This document shows, piece by piece, positions 49,217-61,200 of a stretch of 64,000 nt of DNA. The position numbers and the translations under genes are program-made. The stretch comes from Lingula anatina (lineage: Eukaryota; Brachiopoda; Lingulata; Lingulida; Lingulidae): the NCBI RefSeq assembly GCF_001039355.2, contig NW_019773646.1, forward strand, positions 1 through 64,000. The letters run 5' to 3'. The notes beneath the pieces were generated by a model that worked only from the letters and a program-made list of their open reading frames with translations, did no database searches and had not been told where the DNA came from. How positions within the stretch are numbered: the stretch's first letter is position 1; each line of letters begins with the position of its first letter.

Positions 49217-52200
49217 GTGAGTGTTATTTTGAGGTCTTTGATAACATTGCAGCTATGTAGGTTTTAATACGCTTTACAACACATAGCAAAGTTGCGTGTT
49301 TATATATAGATGGGTATATGAATAACTGTGCGGTGCGTGATACAAACGGAAATAACCTGAAGAAAATGCAGATCAATGTATGTTTTCTTCTAGCATTTTA
49401 TTTAAAAAATTACTATAATTTGGATAATCTCATTTCTAGTTATCTCCGTTAGTTATGATTCACTGTGTATACACTGCAGCCATCTATATCAAAATTTACC
49501 TTAGACAGATTCTCTAACCGTGCCTTTAATACAATCAATTCCCCTTGGTCGTCCTTATTATACATGTATATTTCACAAAACCTTTCTTTGAAAACAAGGA
49601 TTGATTTTTTCGGACAGTGAATCTTTTTTGGTCTATTACTCTGTTACGTACTTTGATGAATTAGCAAGTGTCTAATTCTGTAAGATTTTGACGACAGCAC
49701 GACAAAATTGTTTTGTAGCTTGCATTCCAAGGGGAAAATAATAAAGGTGATGATAAAATACACATATAATTAATGGTTTGGCATGCCTGTTAGGCACTTG
49801 ATTTTCAAACATGTAAAGGTTGATGGGTGAATTGAGAAACCACTAACTTCGTCAGCATGACAAGATGCTTTTAATGTCACTTTCAATTAGTCTGATCAGA
49901 GTTAATGATTGGAATATACCGCCCTGATTAGTGGAAAACAAGCGCACGACACGACGCAGACTGCCTGTAAAACGGTTGTCTGGTAGTATGTCGGTAAGGT
50001 AAACGATAAAAAGAATATTGGCCACTTGATGATTTGTACTGGTCTAAGTGGTGTCTGTTCGTGATAATGTCAAGGTAAAAGAAGCTCTCTGAACCGGTTA
50101 AAGTGAGCCTAACGCTTTTAATTATCCATTTCTAAATGCACCTCAGCACCTGTTTGTGTAATTAGTATGTGTTGCTAAAGGTAAACTGATGCTTTCCGAC
50201 AGGAGCTAATTTTTTCATGCTATACAACTGATAGCTGTGGTTTACTGAGCAAGCATTTTGGTAAATATTCTTCTCCGTATTTTTATTTACCTGTTACCGA
50301 ACAGAATATGCCATATGACCACTTTACAATTCTTATAAAACATTGCTAAAGTCAAGTAGGTGAAAAAAACTACAGGCATGTAAAGACACGATCTTGTTTC
50401 CTGTCTGAAACGGGTTATTATTATCAAGCATCGACATAGATATGTAGGAAATAGCACACGGTTGTCAGATGATAAATTAAGTATGAAGTAATGCAAGCCA
50501 GCGTCAATACTATTGTTGATTTTTATATCATGTAGGTTACCTTTTGAGTTATTAAGAAGTCTAAAATCAGAAATTACCAGCAGAGAAATGCGCAGTGTAC
50601 TCTCTGGTTGTGAAGTTAACTTATCATAAACCGACCTTACCCCTATTCTGCGGAAACCTCTTCTATCATTGATCGGTAAATTATCTTCGTAAAATAAAAT
50701 AATACTTACTGAAATGACTTGTGTCCAGTCAGTCGGAGACGCGAGGCAAGTAATCATATAAATATCATCACAACGATATTAACTATGTAAGAACAAGCTA
50801 TCAAAAATAATTACGCCGACAATATCATCGCCAATTTCCATTAAGGTAGCGGTCATTAATAATGAACATGACCGTTAGGCGCAGGATTTCTATAAATTGA
50901 ATTTGCGACTATCTAGAGTCAAGTGTATGTCATTTGCTGGTAAAAAAAAATTTTATGAACTGGACGCTTTATGGAAATCCACGTCCATTTTTAAGGGCTC
51001 TTTTGCACTGAACTCTAAACAGCATTCCTTGTTTTTTTTTCTTGGCTATTTCGATTTTTAAATGTATCTTTATCATCGGGAGGTCTCTTTGTGTTTTTAA
51101 AAAGCAGGAACTTTTTTGATAATATAGCTTGCAGCCACATACTCGGTACAATGAAAGATGTACAATCAGTAGGAGTGCTAGGGGGTCAAGGTATACTGCA
51201 AACCGTTTTATTTTCCACCGTGTTTGATATTGCACGCCACCCATATATTTATACATGTACATACCTTGCGTATATTAACCTGTTATACAGCATCAAAGAA
51301 ATCATAAGTAGACCATGATCTTGTTTTCGATACGACTATAACGTTTTGACAAGTTTGTAGTGGTGGCTTCCTTTCTTTAATTATGGTTACTTGGATTCCT
51401 CTCGTTACATCATGGGATTTACCTTAACTCTACACCCAAAGGGAAAGAGGAAAAGATCGACTTCAGTGGGACCATAACAAGAAAACAAATTGTGGCTCTG
51501 ATCAAAGTGGCGCGTTTTAAAAGTTATTCAGAGTGCCGTCCTGTGTGTAGAACTTATTTACGTTTGCGCTGAAGTGCAACTTACGCTTAAAGCGCATAGT
51601 CGGACGCTTTTTAGCAGTCTGGCAAGTCTAGCGATACAGTCACTGGACGTGCACTTCAATTGAGAGTTAAACAAAACATGTCTGCATTGATTTCTATTAA
51701 CTAATTGATTTGGAGTCATTACATTGTAGAGCAAGACTCCAGAGACTTTCAAATCTTTGACAGAATTAAATAGAACCTAGTGACGGAAATAATAAGTAAG
51801 TAGCGGTGTTTGAAATTATTTTTTGTACCTTTCAAGGAAATTTGCTTTTTTTCTACCACTATTCTGATTTCCTTGCTAACTGAATCTCCTGAGAATCCGT
51901 CAAAGCCCCATCCTGAAAAGGGTAGTTTTTCGGTTGTAAAAAGCCTGGGATATATCTCAACTTTCGAATGATATTCCAGGTTTTCAAAAGAAACAATGGT
52001 TGAGCTACACACACGTGAGGTGTATAGTCCAAAATAAAAGCATTTAGTTTCTAACAAACGTTTTCTTTCTGTTTTCTCTTAATTTTATATTCAGAAACAA
52101 TAGGTGAATGTTTCACATTATACTAACCCGACTTTGTAAAGATACCAGCATACATCCATATGGGTAACATGTTTTTGAACTCGGTGAAATAACATGCTAA

Positions 52201-55200
52201 TTAAAGGACTATCCTTTGTAACACCACTGCCCTGTTTCATTTATTTATTTATTTATTTTTTGTCACTTTTGCCTCAGTAAGCGATCGGTGCGGGCGGTCT
52301 GTTATCAATAAACTTATCAAATGGATTAATTAGTTAAATATGAATGCTTTGTTTTCGCAGGTGATCAATATATGTGAGTTTATACACCATACGTGTTGTG
52401 GGGTTAGCCAGGCGCCTGTTAGGTATTACATCACTTTGGTTCAGATAAAACATGCCCATTAATAATATGCAACGCTGTTACTGCTATATGCGAAGGCGTG
52501 CGGCATTAAAATGATAGACAGTGTACAGTGTTCGCCTCAGAGCAAGTTGTAATAAGAGAGTTACCTTGTCCTCGAAGTAAAGGAAAGGGGAAAAAGATGC
52601 CAACAAAATACCGCGCGAGCGCCAACCGTCTTAGTTGGCGAATGCCGAAAGGCACTTGCGTGAGTGTAGAAGATGTGCCCTCATGTTCTCACCTTAAATT
52701 CTAAATGTCACATTCACAAATGAAAAACAGCAGAAATGACTCTCATTTTCGTCATATTTCCTGGCGTAGATAGTGCTGATACTTTATTCGTGATAATTAC
52801 CGAGTACATGTAAATCATTCTTCTGTGAATAAGATTAGTGGCAGAAATATGATGACATTAATAGTGACCCAAGCGTGATTGTACTAAATCAAAAACAACC
52901 AATTAATAATTTGTTGCAGTTAGAAATACTGTGCTTTTCTACTATTTGTCTGCAGAAAACGAATATGTACCTGTTTTGATTTAGAGTCACTTCTGGTGTA
53001 AAAAAGTAATATGAACAGGGCGTAAACCTTTCCCGCACTTCTGAACCTCAGGAGGTGAGCTGTGCCTTCACAAAATTGAAGCCGAGCGTTATATCAGCCC
53101 AACGACAGGTTTTATAATTAAAAGTTACCCGTGAGGTTGAAATGATGAATTGACTGAACGTAAATTAACAGAGATACATTGCCTGAACTCAACGACACTT
53201 GCCTAACAGTCTGATTAGCAACTGTACTCGATGTGGATGTAACCACCTTTTTTCACTAAATCACTATCCGGTTCATGATTAAATACCGTGGGGAGGGGTT
53301 TTGAAATGAAGGTCTCAGTTTACCACTATGAACTACACTGAGTGTATCCCTGGGTGGGGCGATGGACCTTGGTTTTAAAGAGATGTTGAAATATCGCTTT
53401 GTACTTAGACTGCACTTTTCAGAATAAAGTCGAACAGAAAAAGACAGAAACGCGACTTTGGATTTAAAGTAAAATGTAAATACTCACTGTTATTTGCCAA
53501 ATGTCATCTATTCATCACTATTTCAAAACACGAGAAATATAAATTTATTTTATTGGTTATTTCTGAATTTTTAGTTATAAGTCATCACACAAACATGTTG
53601 GAATTGTTTTGAACTTGTTAAATTAGCCTGTCTATGAAGATCATACTGGTATATTTGTCACAAAAAGAACTTTGTTAGCACTGTTCATGTATGGTGATAT
53701 GTTTTTGTATTTCAACCTTAAGCTGCATCTGCTATTTATGAATTCTCTTTACAGTTCTTCGCACAATGGACTATATATTTACCAAGGACAAGACAGAAAG
53801 AAGCCCGGAAAAATCCCGAATCCACATGGTAAACCATGAAAGAGCCTATTTCACTCATTGTCGGAAGTTGTAATTGTGTTCTTCCTGTGGACTAATCTGA
53901 AGTATTATCTTCTTTCGCTGATAATTTATATCTTCCGTTTTGCACCTGTATTATAGTACTAGCACCGATTGTTATTGTTATTTTCCTCATTTTGTTTCTC
54001 GTTTCAGCTATCACATTCCGTGTATGTATCCAAAATCGATACAAACTCAATAAAAAATACCGGAAACTTCTGGCAGCCAGCAGTAAAGATCCGGAAAACC
54101 TTGAGCTTAAAGCTTTGGTAGCTCAGGCCAAGGTATTTTCTTTGACACTGTTTGAACACAGTTTTCCTATTTAACTGTACTTTAACACTTTGCTACTTAA
54201 GTTGTAATAAAGCGTCAACGCTTTCAACAGCGGTGTGTAACTTATTAGCAAATTATTTTAATTAGCTGTCGATTTTAATTCTGACATCTCGTGTATCTTA
54301 TCCATAAATGAATAATATATTTTCGAAATTATAAGGCATAAACAATAATAAACGATTAATTTATTTTCAAGACGTCTGCGAATGCTGAGAACCAAGACAA
54401 CATATCCGAGCAGAAACGGCAACACGGCAAAAGAGTTCGATATGGGGAAATCATTCAGGTATGCAGTTTACTACCATTCTTGAAAATATATCCTCTGCTG
54501 ACAATATATTGTTCTAACGTTCTAAAAACGTCTACCAAATGCGTTTCCAGACGTGATTTGTATGGTATTTTTTAATATTGTTCGCTGAAGGACGTACTTT
54601 ATTGTGATCTTTTCTGCATTATTTTCAGCTCAAGCACGTGTTTACGGATAAGTATGTCCATATCAGCACAACACAGACAAGCCACAGGGACAAAAATAAT
54701 ATGTTGGTAAGGCCATGAATTTAATAAGCGTTTTTCTTATGGCAAGGGGCCTTTGAACATTGGTTACATTGCTTTAATGATATTGATCCGCTGAGTATGG
54801 TACAGAATGCAATTTTTGCTACCGGAGGATGGTATGTTTAACTAGTTATTGCATTAAGAGATAGATAACACCCCTTTTGTAAATGTACATTATGACAGGC
54901 ATAATCCATATTCACTTAGCGATAGGTGTAATTCAGGCTGATAGGATTAAAACAAAATACGGTTTTGTTTTCTCACGTTCGATAGCCGAAGGAAAGGATT
55001 ACTAGTGGGAATAAGATTGCTGCCTTTTCAAGTGAATGTGATTTGAAACGTTGAGAATGTAATGGTAATAACGATATTCAGCTGACAAAATTTATTAAAT
55101 TATTCTCGTTTCCAGTATTAGATGCAATGATGTCCTTCGAAGCATTTGTGTCTTAACCTTTTTTATCATGTGATTTCATTTACACCATGTCTTTGTCTCT

Positions 55201-58200
55201 ATGTTCTTAAATAATGCTTAAGTGCGGGCAGGAAACAATGGATATTGACTTTTCTCTTTTCAATTATACTTTGGGAGAAAATGAACTTTTTAAGTACAGA
55301 AGGGTACTAGGGAGTAAAAATGCATTGCTTCTTAAAGTGAAAAAACAAATTTGAGACCTTTGTATTGGTTGTTAAATATCACTAAGTTATCATGTGCATG
55401 CGATTTCCTTTATTCGTTTCAAAGAAAGGTCCATTTTGCTGCATAGATTTAAAGCTCAACTAATTGTGACCATTTTTATGATATTACTTTTATGACCAAA
55501 CGGTCCCAGGCTGCCCTAGGCACACCATTTTTGCCTTTGATTTTTATTTCCAGATATCTTTGCACCAATATAATGGCAAGCACGCTCAGTTCAGGATTCT
55601 GCCAAGGTACAAAGTGAAATCGGAAGGGGAATACGTAAGTAGCTCTGGTGATGACTTTGTATTCCCATGGTACGATCAAATTAAAACCAATCTACTGGAG
55701 ATGATACAGTGTCGTACACTTTAAGTCTATTTTCATTGCACCATTTAGTCGAAAAGTCGAATCTTCTCTTCTACCATTATCTACATACAAATAACATAAT
55801 AAGTGATCATCTCCCTAGGGGTTCATTTGTGACTGGGGCAATTAACATGTTGGATTTATGTGCTCTAGTCCGACACTACTTTCAAAGGGTGGCGCTCTTT
55901 TATCTATCATCTATTCCAGTTATTGCTGTAATCGCTTAGTGCTTAAGAGATAAATGCGATTTTCATTTTTCCGTTTTTTTCCATCTGACCTTGCCTTTTA
56001 TCGTTTTTTCATTTTTCATTTTTCCAAGGTGCAAATATTAGACCAGATCGTGTACGAAAGTTTTAAATCTCAAGGACACTATTTCCACTCAAGTGTACCA
56101 TGGAATATCGAAAAAGATATGGTTGGGTAGGTTTTAAAGATGAAAATCCAAGGACTTCATTACACTGTTTTGCTGTTACTCGTAATCTCTGTAACACCAG
56201 ACTATAAGAAAAGACATTTTTCAATTCTTCGTTCTCGTAATATACCCCAAGGAAGTTTGAGGCGAAATGTCGCAATATGCCCAGTTTGATTTTTGTCGCA
56301 ATTGATGAAAAAGTTGTCCTAGTCACCTCAGATTGCCCCGAGGCAGTAAGTATATTAAGTCTGCTAGATATCGATCAAATTATTTAAGGTCACCACGAAA
56401 TGTCGTTACTCTTTTTATCACAATGGTACCCATATACATAGGGGGTAGCTTTATGGACATTAGAACGTCACCGAAATGTGTATGTAGGTTTTCAGANTGA
56501 CCTTGCCTTTTATCGTTTTTTCATTTTTCATTTTTCCAAGGTGCAAATATTAGACCAGATCGTGTACGAAAGTTTTAAATCTCAAGGACACTATTTCCAC
56601 TCAAGTGTACCATGGAATATCGAAAAAGATATGGTTGGGTAGGTTTTAAAGATGAAAATCCAAGGACTTCATTACACTGTTTTGCTGTTACTCGTAATCT
56701 CTGTAACACCAGACTATAAGAAAAGACATTTTTCAATTCTTCGTTCTCGTAATATACCCCAAGGAAGTTTGAGGCGAAATGTCGCAATATGCCCAGTTTG
56801 ATTTTTGTCGCAATTGATGAAAAAGTTGTCCTAGTCACCTGAGATTGCCCCGAGGCAGTAAGTATATTAAGTCTGCTAGATATCGATCAAATTATTTAAG
56901 GTCACCACGAAATGTCGTTACTCTTTTTATCACAATGGTACCCATATACATAGGGGGTAGCTTTATGGACATTAGAACGTCACCGAAATGTGTATGTAGG
57001 TTTTCAGAAGCCATTCTAATGGTGAGCCAATGAGGAAGGTCCTCGTTAGTGCAATTTACATTAACTTGATAGAGACGGGGTCATTGTTCGCCGTCAGCGT
57101 CTTGAGATTAAGCCCTCAGATTGATATTTTGATATCTTGCATGTCAGTAACACTGTCAAAATACGGTTGCAGGCATCTGGGTCTCTTTGATAAATTGCAT
57201 CTACATTTTTTTTTTTTTTTGCAAAATTTAATTGTATACTTTCATTTTTATGTCATAAATTAAATTTGAAACCACGAGTTTGCTTTTTCTTCTGAGTGAA
57301 TTCTGGAACTACATGTATGTGCTCAACATAAACATGGTTACACGTAAAAGTACGGACATCCACTTCCTGTATAGCTACCTATAGCAATCGCGTTGATCTT
57401 TTTTTTTCAGATCGGAATTGAACTTAGGGGTGGCACAGACAGGCTTCACAGTAGTAAGATATTACAGACCAAGTGATGAAAATGAAGCGAATGTCAGAGT
57501 AAGTGTCTTTGTGAATTGGACATGATTTACTTGTTTTCTTGTTGTGAAAAAGACATCAGCGGATTTTCATGTCTTTGTTTTTTATCAAGTCGACAACAAT
57601 TATTTCATGAACAGTCATAGATTAAATCATTTATCCATAAAATATTTACTCCGTCTATTTCTATTATCACAGGGAAGTAGTTTTATACGCCTTTTTCACA
57701 AAGAACTGGAAGCATACCTTGTCGCAGAGGGATTGTTTGGTGAACCCGTACAAGAAGAGGGTTTGTAGATTGCATATTCATAATTAAATATAATTAAGCC
57801 TTTTAATCCGCTAAAACGATAATCATTTTTAAAATTAAAAGTAATCTTTGGATAGCGTGGTAATACAAGTGGTATTTTGTGACTCTGGTACTCAAATTTT
57901 TCAAATGTAGCGTTGATTCGTCCCATGGTATTTGTCAACATCGATTGGACGTAGAAAGACCGCATTGATAGCGTAGCCCAGTGCTCTTTCCCGTCTAATT
58001 ACTGTTAGTGGTAAAACATGTTGTCAGTCCTCTAACAGCCAGCAAGTAGTGTGTATAAAATGATACGTTAACCAAACACATTGAAACGACACTCCCAACG
58101 GGGACGGAAAGGCATTTTCTTAGTATAGTTATTCATACATTTTGCATTGCAGTCCATCTACGGATTAGAGAGATTGACCAGCTGAACCCCCGGACGCTCT

Positions 58201-61200
58201 CGCCACCTAATTCCGCCATCACCTACTGGCAGGTCGAGCCTGAGGATACCATCCTTAATGGTTTGTTAGAAATATTCTTAATGGTCTGTGTCCTTAATTG
58301 AGTGACATATGTATTTTAAGTTTGTCATTTGGCGCTAGTACATTTGTAGTCTAGTTAGTGTTAAGGCGTAAAGCTAAGCCATCGTGCTTTACTAATGGTA
58401 TCCATCCATTTAGAGCTGGCGACTTACGTCCTAAATATAAGTGTGTTTTATCGACTTCTTAGTCCAGAGTTCAAAACTACCACACGCGATTTTGAGCATT
58501 TTCGATATTTCCACACGATTTTTACAGATTTACCGCCTGCCTTACACATTTCTCCAAAACTTGCCAATGAAGCCCACAACATTACCGAGTTTCTCCACAT
58601 ACAGTTTTCCTACTTAGCGTGTGTTTCATCGGCAGCGAAGTGGGGAAACTAAATTGGCAGTGTTGTGGGACATATCGGTGGGTTGTGGAAAAAAGTGTTA
58701 GAACGGAGGGGGGGGGGGGGGGGGAAATCTGTAAAAATCTGTAGAAACAACGTTAATGCTCACACAAAAAAAATCTCGTGTGGTGGTAAGGGAGCCCTGA
58801 CGTCCAGCCACATGCTTTTATTAAAACTTGACTTTAAAAGGATGTCTTAAAATATTGAGAGTATCATTTGGCGTTTTGTACTTACATTCCTTTTCTCAGG
58901 TCTTGTAAATATAGATAAGAAATAGACTTAAAGTATACTAAAAGATAGAGCAATATAGAAGAAAATCAGTTATACTCTATATATACTTCATAATCTGTGA
59001 ATATCAGGTGGGGTCGTTAGATGGGAACAGCAAGTGCGGTTGCGGCACGTCACAACTAGAAGATTCCTGTGTCTGGATGCGGATTTTGAAGTGTGCCTAA
59101 CAGCCGAGGAAAACGATCCGCGGTCGGTATTTAGATTCCATCCAGTGCTATCGGTAAGTTTCACCCCTTCCTTTAGCCTTATAGTCTTTTGGTTACATGT
59201 CAAAATGATATAGACTGTATTGATAGAAGAGAAAATGTTTCTCTTATATTATGTAGGTTAGTGCTTCTTTGTGCAAATGTGATTGTTTATCATTTTAGAA
59301 CCCTCATATACGCAGTTCAGTTGTACTGGCGTCACTCGCATAGCTGAGCCTTGACGACATAGGCTTCGTTTTACAAAGGCTTCTGTTTCCATGTCTATTG
59401 TAGAATTGCTAGACACTCATCCTCCATGTAGTGCCTGAACACATTAAGGATGTTCTATAGTTGAGTGTAGCTACCACCAGTCTCTTGCCAGCTTCTTTTG
59501 AGATTTCTGTGGAGGAGCCCATTTCACTTGCGAGTGACTCTCCGACAGACACTCAGCTACCCTTCCACTGGAGAGGGAAAGTGGTCCATTTTTTTCTCGT
59601 TCACTTCATAATGCACCGATTATTGTTTGCCCTACTATTTGGTGTGTTACTTCGAAGAAGGAGTAATATGTGCGTGCGCGCGCGCGAGTGTGTGTATGAA
59701 TAATAATTCTGACTTAAAGTATCGCAGTAAGTCTATGACACAAAAGACAACCTACATGTATCTCTGTCGGTGTAACATAATCAAAAACTGTATGCTGCGT
59801 CAATATTTGGTGGTTTATGAATATATCAGTGAATCCCATCCCTCTCCAACGGAAAATAAGCTGAGAGGTCCTGCCGAAAACGACGTTTGGCGGAAAGGTA
59901 GCTGAAAGTAGTTGTGGAAAATATGCAATCGCAGCTCTCTCTGAGAGTTGCCGTCAATGAATTTCACTCGCAAGTGGGATGTATTTCACTAGTTATTTCG
60001 GGACTTAGGAGACTCGTGGCGGTTACTTTCAGCGGAGAATCGCCCTTACAATTACATTTGTTCCATTAGATCAGAAAAAATGACCACCACTTTAAGTTTT
60101 TTTTTTTTTTTTTTTTTTGAGAAGGAATGTAGATGGGGAGGGGTTGATATCGTTGCTTTTGTTGTAACTTTTATCAGTGTATACATTTGACTTGTCTAGA
60201 GAGTCAGCTACTGTTAAAGAGTGTGCGCCTACTTTCACGTATATCTTAATAAAGCTCAACACGCATTATTATGCAAAACTCCGCAAAAAAATCTTTCACT
60301 TTGCCTCTATGAATATGAAGCTGAGAGAACAAGATTTGGACCCGGACACACCGGTAAGCTGTTATGAAAGTGACAGTGATTGGGCTGGGTTCTGCCGCTT
60401 TTTTTCATGAACCACAAGTGTGATTTTAATAGCATTTTAGCGCTGGTGTGTCGTTCTTGACGATAACATTACCGATGCTAAGCCGAATTTGGCATATTAC
60501 TGCGCACTGCTGATAGTCATCAAGTGGGATAAGGTGTCAACTATATGCTTTTATCTCCAAACTTTAGAACATTTTGTATTTTTTCTGGAAATGGTGGCAC
60601 TTAAAACGTCCTAGAGCCATTTGTCTTCATTAATAAATCATAAGTCCACAAAGCGAGCACCAATTTTCTAGGAACTTCACCTTGACTTGTTACTAATTCG
60701 TACAAATGTCACACAATAACTGTTAGATCTATAGGAATAAAATAATTTTGAACTTAGTTCAGATGTCTGTTAACCCAGATGACTAAACCACAAAATAAGC
60801 TTAATTCTGTAACTTTTCACCGTTCTTCCACAAGAGGAGAAGTCAATTCCTTCAACTTTAGTCTGGCTTCTGTAAACTGTTTCCTTTAATTTAGCTTCCA
60901 TTAATTTCATTTGGAGTGTTAGTTTACCAACCTTTAAACAAGATGGTACCGATTTTTGTTTGGTATCCCTTAGATGAAATAAGTAGCTATATTGAAATTT
61001 ACAGATCATAAGCACTTTTCATCGACAGCGCTGTAGTGTTTTTTAGTTGTCAGAATCAGAAGTGTCCACTATGAGAAATAATCACCCACGCCGAGGCCAC
61101 CCTTAAGGCTTATTTAACCTTAAATGTGTGTCACAGAATTGTTAACAGGTCGGGGTATATTGTTGAGTGTGAATTATGTATACCGTTACCCTAAAACATC

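Noticed and set aside
50287-50757. 156-codon minus-strand ORF in intron 1
   Set aside because: No recognisable motif or repeat context; probably chance.
55986-57008. Mutually exclusive alternative exon 7 pair
   Set aside because: The copies encode the same peptide and extend identically through intron sequence to an N; an assembly overlap explains this better.
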